Below are positions 23,717 through 34,035 of a stretch of 64,000 bases of DNA, piece after piece. The translations under genes were made by a program, and so were the position numbers. The stretch is from NCBI GenBank assembly GCA_032622095.1, contig CP136063.1, forward strand, positions 73,201,980 to 73,265,979. The letters run 5' to 3'. How positions within the stretch are numbered: the first letter of the stretch is position 1; every line of letters starts with the position of its first letter. Below the pieces are notes generated by a model, which ran no database searches, was not told the origin of the DNA, and saw nothing but the letters and a program-made list of their open reading frames with translations. The DNA comes from Siphonodentalium dalli (Eukaryota > Mollusca > Scaphopoda > Gadilida > Siphonodentaliidae).

Positions 23717-26700
23717 ATACCTATCGGCCATTTCCTCCTCTCAATTTTGAATTTATAGATCACATCTCGAAATGACTATCATTATAGACGCACATTGTTT
23801 TAAATTGAGTTATTGCTCCAAGAACTTTTAATGAAAGTGCTGATTAAATCCGAAATAGATATCCTGATTTATCATTGTTGAATACTCGTTAATCAACCGC
23901 TCAACAAATTATCGCTCAAAGTGTTGAGTAGACATTTTATAAGATTTGCATTGTATAAGTATAAATAAATATTTTCACGAGAACGGGCTGCATATACATC
24001 TTGTGCTCTAATTACTCTGTAATACTCTATATATCGATGAACAGAAAATAAATTGAATATAAATTGAATTGATTGTATAGCTTGACGATATATGAACTCT
24101 CTACTGCTACAATACCAGGTATGGCTGGGCGTACATGCAGGCGAAACATAGTGGCCGGATTCGTCATCTCCGGTTTAAACCTCCGAGTTTAAACCTGGTT
24201 TAAACCTACATTGGCGGTCCAGCCAAACCTGGTCTAAGTAGGCGTTTTTGACGTTCAGTTGCCAGCTAACTGACAACTCGATTCTGTGATATAAGCATGC
24301 AGTCAAACTACACTCTTACCAATCGGACCAAAAGACAGGCCGATACAATAGTTATTGACACGTCTTAAATTATCACGAACGCGTGCACGCTCAATGGATT
24401 TATTCATCCAAGTATCGCTCATGGGCCATTGATCTGATCATATTCTGGGTTTAAATCAATCTGACAAAGGCCATATCTCTCAACACGAGTTTCACGCGCT
24501 GTTCATCACTTTGTTTGTGATTGATTTTTTTGCAAGATGCTTTACCCGCAAAAACAAAATTTGGTGTATTTACATGTATATATTAAAGGGTATAGCACCT
24601 GTCTATCTCTGTCCGTTTGTCTGTTCGCAACTGTTCTCCCATACCCCTGGACCTATTTCAACCAAAATAGGTGTGGTGAGGTTTTAAAAAATTTGATTTA
24701 AAAATAAGAAAAATTTTATTTTAAAAAATGATCAAATTGTGTTGTTAAATTGAGTAAGGAGTTGAATCTAACAAGAAATAAAATTTTGAATTTAAATTAA
24801 TATTTGTTTGTTTTAAATATAAATAAATTTTTGTTTTAAATTAAAATGTTCAAATGACCATAATGTGCGCAAAGGTGTCGCAGGCCCCTGTCGCACAAAT
24901 GGGCCTGCCCTCTGACGCAGAATAAAGGCTCCAAAATCGAATCAACCCTGGACCAAAAGTCAGTCAAGTAAAGGCAATTTGCTTATGATTCCACACCAGA
25001 AGCGGCATCTGAACTGTTGGAAGTGGGCAAGCACGAAGAAGGACAGCTTTTAATAAAGAAATATATTACATGCGTTGCTTTTTTTCAATGTCATAAATTT
25101 CCCGTCATGCAGAAAATCAAAAAGTTCCCAGATTTTGAACTGTGGAATATTATGGACAGTTATGGGCGTAGCCAGAGTAGAGCTTTGTGGCATGATCTAC
25201 ATCCAAATAAGTTATCAAATTTGACACATATAAGCAATATAAGTTTAGGATTGCAAACTATGTGTATAGCATATCTGGTCATGCAGTAGCCTCGCCTCGG
25301 TGTCAAAATTAAAACGTTGAACCCTTCAAATGAATTCGTAGATTGTGATTACCACAAGCCAATAAAAACAAAAGATAGTTGGAAAAATCATATAGAAGGA
25401 AGATGTCCATATCTGAGCAAAGCTCGCGTGCGAATGAATCAACCGTGACATGATAACACTTGGTCCAGTCAGCAGTCGTCACTTGGACACGCCCTCACTC
25501 GAGATTATTTACAGCTCCACCCTTTGACTGATTGTTTGACAATTCTAAACCGCGACGAAGAAAAGACGGATTCGTCATCTCAAGTTTAGCCTCGGTAATG
25601 CTGGTTTAGCTGGACCATCGAATTAGTTGGTTTAGTTGCCGGTTTAAGCTTATAAAACGCCAAAAAATTAACGAAATTAACAAAAAATTATCCCCACACG
25701 CTGTATAAGTGTGAATGCTTCTCGCTTATACATTTCCAATCAAAATATGCTCGCTGACGTAATTATTGATTTTCGCAATCAATAAAACGAGGCGGTTCGC
25801 ATTGGGAACGTGGGATTATTTATCTCGACGATACAGAGACACTACTGCTAAACCACTGGTCTGGCTGGACCAGGTTTAAACCAGAGATGACGAATGCGTC
25901 ACTTAGACCTGCGGTCTCGGGTTTAAACCTCGGATTTTGCTGACTCACGGCGGTTTAAACCTAGAGGTTTACGTAGACCAGGTTTAAACCTGAGATGACG
26001 AATCCGGCCAATATGACGAGTCAGTCAGCACGTGTTACATTGACCTGAGGATATGGGTTAGATCGTAGTCAACTGCGTTCCTACATCTCTCCAAGACGAG
26101 TAGTTGGGTTACTCCGACTAAATAAATCGACTAGCCACGTCTCTTCACAGTATTTCGGATAACATCTAAATGTTGAATCATTTTTCTGCCGTGTGTAGTT
26201 CTGAGTTCGGTTTGTGCATGTATAATGTTTCTGTAGTCTCATGTTGCTTAGAATTTCGTCTTCATGATTGTTGAATGTTGAATATAGTACTGTTCACGTG
26301 TTGTCTAGCTGTCGGGGTATATCGAGATGCAGTTGCTAAATTCCAATTATGTACTTGCCTTCGACCCGTCCTTAATTTAAATGGCAGTCCGCATTTACAG
26401 TTAACAGAAATTTTGAATCGACGTGCACGTGTAGGACATGTAGAACCATGATCCAAGCCGAATTTACAGGTCGATGACTCGTGCGATACGGCCGCCTTTG
26501 AACCACAAGGACTCTTACATAACTCACAATGATGGCAACCTATTGTTCAAATGTATCACTTAATGTTTTGTCTTGTCGGTTGTTGGAAGACGGACGTTAA
26601 TTTGGCCACATCACATTGTGTATGTTGGTTGTATTATATATTTAGATGGTTAAATACCGGATCCGGATGGCTATGTAACATACATGCAACAATATGGATT

Positions 26701-26974
26701 CATTATCCACCGAATTATTAACTTATCTCACTCTTACGTATACGAACGAATGAATGAACGAACGACTATTTTATTATAGTGACATGTGTGTATAAACATA
26801 TCACATACTGTGATAAGAAAGTCAAGTAACAAAATAGGAACACACCCGGCCAATAAGGCATATAAGTCACTTTAAACAAAATAATAAAGTAAATCATTGT
26901 GCACATTCATGGAATAGAAAACGTTTTGCTAATACGATGTTGTCTTTTTTGTATAAGCGCTGTACTTGCTGACT
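23717..26974. repeat. 1.4-kb direct repeat, right copy, interrupted by an insertion
   Basis: This is the second copy of the 16347-17746 block. The left part is 23717-24150 and the right part 26011-26974. The interruption is the foldback element at 24151-26010, which is absent from the left copy, so it inserted after the duplication formed. The minus-strand ORF at 26262-26456 has no counterpart function. Confidence 0.9.
24151..26010. mobile_element. Composite foldback element inserted in the right repeat
   Basis: The ends are inverted: the left starts GTGGCCGGATTCGTCATCTC and the right ends GAGATGACGAATCCGGCCA. Comparison with the left 1.4-kb copy gives the empty site 'AAACATA|ATATGACG' exactly, with no clear target duplication. 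GGTTTAAACC palindromes recur near both ends. A second, smaller element with similar ends (about 25566-25897, GGATTCGTCATCTC ... GAGATGACGAATGC) is nested inside. The interior has a very AT-rich stretch (24660-24850) and a minus-strand repeat fragment near 24600. The ORF at 25017-25289 is not recognisable. It is probably a non-autonomous DNA transposon. Confidence 0.8.
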
Positions 26975-27331
26975 CTTTCATTGGACCCCAGGCTCCATGG
27001 TATGTTTTTTCTATACCCAGGATTACAATGCATCGAAGACAAAACACGTAACCATGGGAATAAAATAACCAAGTAACTGAGAATACTTTTAATTACAGTC
27101 TGCCCCGTTCGTGAGAACTACATCTAAACACAACCAAACAAGATACACTGGCGTATGCTTTGAAATTCTAGATGAGTTGGCGAGGCGGTTAAAATTTAAG
27201 TAAGTGAGATTATACCAATCACGTGTTTATCTACATATATGTATTTAAGTGTCAGGCACGATACAACTGCCAAATCGGCACCAGGATGATAACTAGATTT
27301 TGTTGTATGTAGATGTATATTGTTTGAAATT

Positions 27332-27380
27332 GCTTCCCTCAGCTGACTATCTATGGTAGAGATAGTCAGCTGAGGGAAGC
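27332..27380. repeat. Perfect 21-bp hairpin
   Basis: The left arm begins GCTTCCCTCAGCTGACTATC and the right arm ends GATAGTCAGCTGAGGGAAGC, with a 7-base loop ATGGTAG. The arms have no mismatches. It may be the core of a small foldback element; no gene is associated with it. Confidence 0.9.
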
Positions 27381-27440
27381 AGCTAAGACTTATAAAAGAT
27401 AATTCGTGGCTTTTAAGAATCGACACACGAAGCGGTATAG

Positions 27441-27451
27441 GGTTCAATTCC
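27441..27451 (+). promoter_or_regulatory. Pol III box-B-like motif, possible SINE relic
   Basis: GGTTCAATTCC fits the tRNA box B consensus. A box-A-like TGGCGAGGCGG lies near 27178, about 260 bases upstream instead of the usual 30-60. A tRNA-derived SINE interrupted by a later insertion would explain this, but no tRNA can be folded from the parts. Confidence 0.25.
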
Positions 27452-28050
27452 CGCGCCAGCGTGATTGCGTCAATATGAGGAAGGCCTGTGGCCGAAAGCT
27501 TTGATATTGAGCAGCTATATATTATATATTAAAGGCTGAGTTAAACGGACATGGCTCATTCGAACCTCCAATTCTTGTATATGTAATTTGGAGCGACGGA
27601 TACGATAGGTCGATAAATAAACGAACTTTTGATATACCGGCTTCATATGATCTGAAAAACACTTGCCAAAGTCACAGCCATTTTGCAGCCGTTTTCAACT
27701 TTTAGTCAGAAGTCAGACAACGCTCTTTATTGCTACCATATCTGGAAAAGACTGCCACGGAACGCTCTTTTCTTTTCCATGTCGCGCAAATGGCTGTTTT
27801 GTGTTTGGGACACAAACACCGTATTCGCAGTTGTATTTTTCATTGCTACAATGCGGCTTTTGTGGTTACACAATGCTCGTAGTAAGGTAGTTCAGATGTG
27901 TATCGACATATTTCGATACTGAGAAAAGTTCAAAACCGAATAATGTTATGTCTTACCCAGTTTGTGCTAATTTATTTCTGTAGCCTGTGTATAGTCGATC
28001 AAATGGATTACGACAAAGAAAAAAAAGTCATACTATATTTTTTATTTCAG

Positions 28051-28141
28051 TTACACAGTTGTGGAGTCGACAGATAATCTTTGGGGGTCAAAAAACGAGG
28101 ATGGTTCTTGGAACGGCATGGTCGGAATGGTCGCGAGAGGG
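28051..28141 (+). CDS. iGluR exon f: S1 lobe
   Basis: The acceptor is TTTTATTTCAG and the donor GGG|GTAAGG. The first base completes a split codon, and 30 codons follow. The peptide is YTVVESTDNLWGSKN, then EDGSWNGMVGMVARG. It matches the S1 pattern 'f.Y.......G.....G.WnGmvg.l..g' of ionotropic glutamate receptors. It joins in phase 0 to EVDLAVGPFT of the next exon. The phase at its 5' end does not fit exon e directly, which shows that a short exon (Pro-Phe to the 'f.Y' strand, about 35-40 residues) is missing between them. Confidence 0.88.
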
Positions 28142-29156
28142 GTAAGGGACTAGGGAATAGACAAGGCCATACATGTACATTTTGGACTGATAGTCGTGAA
28201 TACTTGTGATATTTCATACCTCATTGTGGTCCCACACTGAAGCGACCTGTTTATGTCCTGGTGGGTCTGACCTCTAAAAAGCTTGTTGATCGATTGGGGT
28301 TTGACGTCGCTTTAACAACTACGTCATATTACGAATAAGAATATAAGTAATTGAAGCGAAGCAACTTCATGTACATTTCCATATATGATTGTTTATTAGC
28401 AAAGCCAACAGTTGAGTTGGAACATGCAATAACATATATACATACTATACACAAGGCACCCATAACATATAAGTCATGTCAATAACAATACACACATACA
28501 ATTATATTGTAATCCATGATGCAATTAACATTAACGTAGAAACATTTTAAAGATAGTTTTATAAATATGCTTACTTTTTAAAGAAGGCTCAAATATTCCA
28601 TTGAGAGTAAACAATGAAATTTATTTTTATTAGGGTTCTCCCAGTAATATTTGGGGATGTGAATTTCGCGTAAATCTTGTAACTTTTGATATAGGATCAA
28701 TCGTAAAGTGATATTCGTCGCAAGGGCTGTTTTCACATAAAACACATATCGAGTACTATTGTCTGCGGAATTTGAGGTTTCTTTGTCCATCTATTTTGTT
28801 CTAATTGTAATTTATGATTATATGTTCTAGGTATAGTTAGACAAATGAGATGGCAAATATATTAAATAGCGACTCATTTTCGTGGACTTCTTTATGTCTC
28901 TGTCAAATATGGCACGCGATGAAGTAGAAGCATTCTGGCTGTCAAAGTGGTTGCGCTCATACCGTTTAATCAGTAGCGATTTTATTTTTCTCAACTCTGC
29001 TTTGCTCAGCCTGATTAGTTTGTACACACATTTTCCATGTGTAGCTCAGGTAGAATACCTTCTACAAAACATACCCAATTAACTAAAGCAGACAGTGGAT
29101 GAGACTAAACAATGAGTTATAAGCACAGATAAGTTTATCCAAATATCCTCGCGAAA
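28142..29156 (+). other. Intron, nothing recognised
   Basis: AT-rich. Opposed ORFs at 28827-29082 overlap on the two strands and show no family similarity. Confidence 0.45.
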
Positions 29157-30320
29157 ATAGGTTACACAATCGACCTATTAAAAATAATATAATAGGTTCA
29201 CAGTCGACCTATAATACAATGATAATAATATAATAGGTTCACAGTCGACATATAATACAATAATAATAGAATAGGTTCACAGTCGACCTATAATACAATG
29301 ATAATAATATAATAGGGTTCACATTCGACCTATAATACAATGATTATAATATAATAGGTTAACAGTCGACCTATAATACAATAATAATATAACATGTTCA
29401 CAATCGACATATAATACAAAGAAAATAATATCATACGTTCAAAATCGACCTATAATACAATGCTAATAATATAATAGGTTCACAATCGACCTATAATACA
29501 ATGATAATAATATAATAGGTTCACAATCGACATATAATATAATGATAATAATATAATAGGTTCACAATCAACATATAATATAATGATAATAATATAATAG
29601 GCTCACAGTCGACCTATAATATAATAATAATATAATATGTTCACAATCGACCTATAATACAATGATAATAATATAATAGGTTCACAATCGACCATTAATA
29701 CAATGATAATAATATAATAGGTTCATAATCGACGAATAATATAATGATAATAATATAATAGGTTCACAACCGACCTATAATATAATGATAATAATATAAT
29801 ATGATCACAATCTACCTATAATACAATAATAATAATATAATAGGTTCACAATCGACCTATAATATATTGATAATATAATAGATTCACAATATACCTATAA
29901 TATAATGATAATAATATATTAGGTTCACAATCGACCTATAATATAATGATAATAATATATTAGGTTCACAATCGACCTATAATACAATTATAATAATATA
30001 GGTTCACAATCGACCTATAATATAATGATAATAATATATTAGGTTCACTATCGACCTATAATAAAATAATAATATAATAGGTTCACAATCGATCTATAAT
30101 ATAATGATAATATAATAGGTTCACAGTCGACCTATAATACAATGATAATAATATAATAGGTTCACAATCGACCTATAATATAATGATATTAATATAATAG
30201 GTTCACAATCGACCTATAATACAATGATAATAATATAATAGGTTCACAATCGACCTATCATACAATGATAATAATATAACAGGTTCACAATCGACCTATA
30301 ATACAATACTAATATAATAG
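29157..30320. repeat. 41-bp AT-rich minisatellite, about 28 units
   Basis: The unit is close to AATAGGTTCACAATCGACCT followed by ATAATACAATGATAATAATAT, with frequent point changes and small indels. Each unit carries ATAGGT and ACCTAT as short inverted arms around TCACAATCG. The array is more diverged than the one at 3674-7075. Confidence 0.92.
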
Positions 30321-32247
30321 GATTTGTTTAGGTTCATACTCGGCGTAGAATCGACTCATTTTCAGTTCACACCGAACTGAAAATCAGAGTGTTTTAGTAC
30401 CAGCATCGTCTCATAATGACTTTTTATAAGTTCAGTATGGTCCGAAAATGACTCGAACAAACCAACTCATGACTTACCGGTTGTACGCTCTTCAAAATGT
30501 GTTTTCACTGTGGCCCGCGCCATAAACGGATTAACGCATATAAGTCCACTATGGGTTTATTTCATAATAACATAATACAGTATTAACATATTTAAATATT
30601 ATAGGTCGATTATGAACCTATATAAACGGGTGTTAGCTTCCGTGTTGGTATTAACATTTTAGTTGATTAAACTGTAAAGGATTGCGCACTCCGAACACCA
30701 AATCTCAATGACACTTGTCAAAATGTGAAAAAGAAAATCTTTTCAGTCCCAACCGGGGGGGGGGGGGGTACACAAATAGCAGGAAGGTAAGCAGGTGGGT
30801 TTGCATATTTAATTGATCCACGACAACACAGAAACCAGTTTTGAAGCAATGCAAGACGGAAGCGAACATCGAAATAAGCCGTACCCGCAGATTATGCCTC
30901 ACGTGATACGACCGTCCATATACCATCCGAACTTAGTCTTACACCGTATCATAACTATATTGCTGGAAGTACAATGTGTAGTTGTGGCACATAAATCGGG
31001 CATATACTACACTTTTGTTTCGAATGCCCATTTTTCCGACCGCAAAGAAACAATTTTTATGACAGATTAGACGAATATGCTTTCACAATTGTCGACGTTG
31101 ACCATTTCCCCAGAGGAGACCCAAATATCCCAAAGCATCCCAACTAACTATTATTTTACATTGTTCACATATTTATTTTAGATACGAAACGATTCACTTA
31201 ACAATAATAACTATACCCACGACATGTATTTATATCTATATAGGAGAGGACAACGGAACCGGTGATCACAAATCACAAATTATCAAATTCTTATAACATG
31301 TACATTCTATTATATTAGTCATGTTATCTTGGCTGACACATTTGTGTAATATTGTTGGGAGTGAGCTGCATTGAGTTGTTATAACTTGTATCCCAAACCC
31401 TTGAGCCCACGACAAACAGGGTGTCACATTGGGGATCCTTTGTCCTCGTGGGGCTTATGATTTATTATACAATAGCTCATAGCGGGGGGGGGGGGGGGCT
31501 CATTGGAATTTCTGATACATTTGTTAATGAGCTCGAGTCGTGTCTCGAAATTTATAGTCATTTCGGCAGGGGGGGGGTCGGAAAACAATTTCAGGCACGT
31601 ATGGCATTTTTTCCCTTTCTATCATTTTTTGTACCCACCCACCCCCACCGCCAAATTTTTTTCCGTTTTCGACAGTTTTTTTCCGACCATTTTTTGACAC
31701 CCACCCCCCTTTTAACACTAAAACAGAGATTTGCGGGGGGAAATTCACTGTAAACAGGTGTATATGAATTTCTGTGCATACTATTTATCATGGATGTTAA
31801 CATGGACATGTAAATAGGAATGAGTCATTTTGAGGTCATTCGGCCAAAAAAAACATGGCTGCCAGCGGCCATCTTGGATTTCAAAATTTGCAACAAAATA
31901 CAACACGATAACTGCCTGCAGTCAGTTTACCAGTTAGAATTACATTATTTCTCTCATTCAAAGTGGTTTTGAAGCCCAACTCATTGCCAAAACACTAAAA
32001 TACAACCAGGAAATTTTTCTTTTAGTTGCGGAAAAAATTGCTTGTTGCTGGCTTTGAACACCCACCCACCCCGGCATAAGTGCCGGAATTTTTTTTTCAC
32101 CCCCCCCCCCCCTGATTTCGGAGAGAGGATCTTAAAATAGCAAATATATAGAGCTTAAGGGATTTAAATTCTATCGGAAAAATTGTATTCCATTCACTAT
32201 TCATCGGATTCACCATTATATGTCACAACCGAGATTGATAAGCCATT
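30321..32247 (+). other. Intron with G-run repeats
   Basis: Around 30360-30640 there is a repeat related to 9410-9570. Uninterrupted G runs of about 14 bases lie at 30755-30768 and 31484-31497, a shorter run near 31570, and a C run near 32101-32111. The block from 31400 to 32120 also has GGCCATCTTGGAT and is part of a dispersed family seen again at 35450-35790, 36225-36490 and 39300-39620. ORFs here follow the low-complexity tracts and are not genes. Confidence 0.55.
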
Positions 32248-32479
32248 CATGTACAGTAATGCTCTAACTAATCGACTCATTAACCACATCAGAATTATGG
32301 GTAAATTTTCAGGATTTAGTGGGGAAATATGGCTTGTTGCCATTCATAGGAAAGCTCTTAGTGAGAGCTATCCAATGAATGGCAACAAGCCATATTTGCG
32401 ACTAAATTCTGAAAAATTATACATAATTCTGCTGCACGTGTGGTCAATGGGTCGATTATTTAGGGCATTACTGTACATG
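32248..32479. repeat. Foldback element of about 230 bp next to exon g
   Basis: The left arm (32248-32358, from CATGTACAGTAATG to AGCTCT) and right arm (32364-32479, from AGAGCT to CATTACTGTACATG) are about 90% complementary with a 5-base loop. The central arm sequence includes ATGGCTTGTTGCCATTCAT. The right arm ends 26 bases before the exon g start. Confidence 0.88.
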
Positions 32480-32505
32480 GTGACGAGCAAGTTATCTTTT
32501 TCCAG

Positions 32506-32836
32506 GAAGTAGATTTGGCTGTGGGCCCTTTCACAATAACAGCAATAAGAGACACAGTCATAGACTTCACAAAGCCGTACTTGGACGTTGGCGAAGGAAT
32601 CCTAACTTTACGACCACAAGAACACGGCTTCAAGAGAATGTTTAAGATGTTCATGCCATTCGTCTGGACGGTCTGGATGTATATAGTAATTACCATTGTT
32701 GTTTTCGGGTGTGCCATGTTTATTAACAACAGACTCAGTCTATATGCGGCCTCAATAGGTAACACTGATGGTTCAGCTCAAGGATTAGGGATTGTTGATT
32801 ATATATGGCTTATATTCGGAACCTACCTGGAACAAG
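32506..32836 (+). CDS. iGluR exon g: S1 end, M1 and start of pore loop
   Basis: The acceptor is CTTTTTCCAG and the donor is a CAAG|GTAAAT. There are 110 codons plus one base. The peptide starts EVDLAVGPFTITAIRDTVID followed by FTKPYLDVGEGIL. Pro8, Thr10 and Arg15 have the same spacing as the glutamate-contacting Pro, Thr and Arg of vertebrate receptors (PLTITxxR). M1 is MPFVWTVWMYIVITIVVFG. The pore helix then begins DYIWLIFGTYLEQG. In AMPA receptors the corresponding loop is FMQQG, so the Q/R-site position here is Glu. This is the best-supported exon of the gene. Confidence 0.95.
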
Positions 32837-32940
32837 GTAAATTATCATACAGTCTGTACAAGACACAGCCAGAAACAGTCGCTTACATGCAAATTAATGC
32901 AGAATATGGATATATACATGTATACAATGGGGTCACTTAC

Positions 32941-33420
32941 ATCGTCATCATCATCGTCATCAACATCATAATTGTACACCATCACCACCATCATCATCAT
33001 CAACACTAACACCACCATCATCATCCATATCATCATCATATCATCATCATCATCCATATAATCATCATAATCACCATCATCACCATCTTCGACATTTTTG
33101 TCGACGTTACCAATCTTCGTCGTCATCCGTCGTCATCATTATCCCATCGTCATCGTCATCATCCTTATCATCAGCATCGTCGACGTTGTTATCGTCGTTA
33201 GTCATCATCGGTGTCGTCGCCGTCATATTTATCCTCATCATAACCAACATCGTCACCATTATCATTATAATAATCATCATCATAGTCGACATCACCGCCA
33301 TCATCATCATCATAGTCGACATCACCGCCATCATCATCATCATAGTCGACATCACCGCCATCATCATCATTATCATCATCATCATCATAGTCATCATCAT
33401 TTTCGTTGTCGTTTACACCG
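32941..33420. repeat. CAT/ATC trinucleotide microsatellite with 30-bp higher-order units
   Basis: Long imperfect CATCAT runs. Near 33278-33360 a unit containing CATAGTCGACATCACCGCCA recurs three times. His-, Met- and Ile-rich ORFs on both strands come from the repeat and are not genes. It starts about 100 bases after the exon g donor. Confidence 0.92.
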
Positions 33421-33817
33421 TCGACCTAATCATCTTCATCTTGTCGTCGCAGTGATCGTCGCCTTCGTCGTCATCGTCAAAATCGGCGTTATGTTATCTC
33501 ATGTTGTAGATTAGGCACATCATATCCCGTGCCCGAACGATGATGTCCCGGCTCACAACATGACATGTTCGTTTCTGGTATCATGGGATTCTGTTGATAT
33601 ATTAAGTTATGTAGATGTAACACTATCATATAATATGGACGAATTCAATTGATTTTCATCAGCATGAATTTCCCAGAACTTATTTAACGAAATTAATTAG
33701 CGTCATATATGTTATGGCTGTCGATACGTTTAATAGGAATAACCAAATAGCGATTTATGACATCCACAATCCATGAATTATCTATGTTTAGTTTTAATTA
33801 TTCATCAAATTTTGCAG

Positions 33818-34035
33818 GCGGCGAGCCAAGGCCAACAACAACTTCCGGGCGTTTGTTGTTAATATCCTGGTGGGCTTTCACTGTCATAATGATATCCACG
33901 CACACAGCAAACCTGGCCGCGTTCTTGGCGATACACATTCCACACAAACCAATGGACAGCATTCACCAATTGGCAGATCAAGATGAAATTAAACCTCTGG
34001 TAGTGTATGGCACAAACTTATACACTTTATTCAAG
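33818..34035 (+). CDS. iGluR exon h: pore exit, M3 and start of S2
   Basis: The acceptor is AATTTTGCAG and the donor AAG|GTACGA. The first two bases complete a Gly codon with exon g, giving LEQGGGEPRP, and 72 codons follow. Then come SGRLLLISWWAFTVIMI and STHTANLAAFLAI, the M3 gate. The family's nearly invariant SYTANLAAF is THTANLAAF here, so Tyr is replaced by His. S2 begins with KPMDSIHQLADQ and VVYGTNLYTLFK, matching 'pi.s..dL..q..i.yG'. The Trp-Trp of 'WW.F' is present. Phase 0 at the end joins ESKDPDY of the next exon 20 kb away. Confidence 0.95.

Larger units (their letters stand above)
26975..28050 (+). other. Intron before exon f, with a hairpin and a dispersed repeat
   Basis: It contains the perfect hairpin at 27332-27380 and a Pol III box-B-like GGTTCAATTCC at 27441-27451. 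A 21-base motif starting AAACGGACATGGCTCATTC near 27543 is shared with 36616. The AG at about 27687 is followed by CCGTTTTCAACTTTT (Pro-Phe), where the missing S1 exon should start. The peptide that follows has no clear receptor similarity and no donor in the right phase, so it is not called as an exon. Confidence 0.5.

Noticed and set aside
25017-25289. 90-codon ORF inside the foldback element
   Set aside because: No motif, no relation to transposases, and no support from codon pattern.
27688-27900. Candidate missing receptor exon starting Pro-Phe
   Set aside because: The acceptor and first two residues fit, but the following peptide has no clear S1 pattern, no donor has the phase needed for exon f, and a dispersed repeat starts just upstream.
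33098-33514. Histidine-rich ORF of 138 codons and its methionine-rich counterpart on the other strand
   Set aside because: Direct translation of a CAT/ATC microsatellite; similar ORFs arise at 2429-2844 and 8748-8942 for the same reason.
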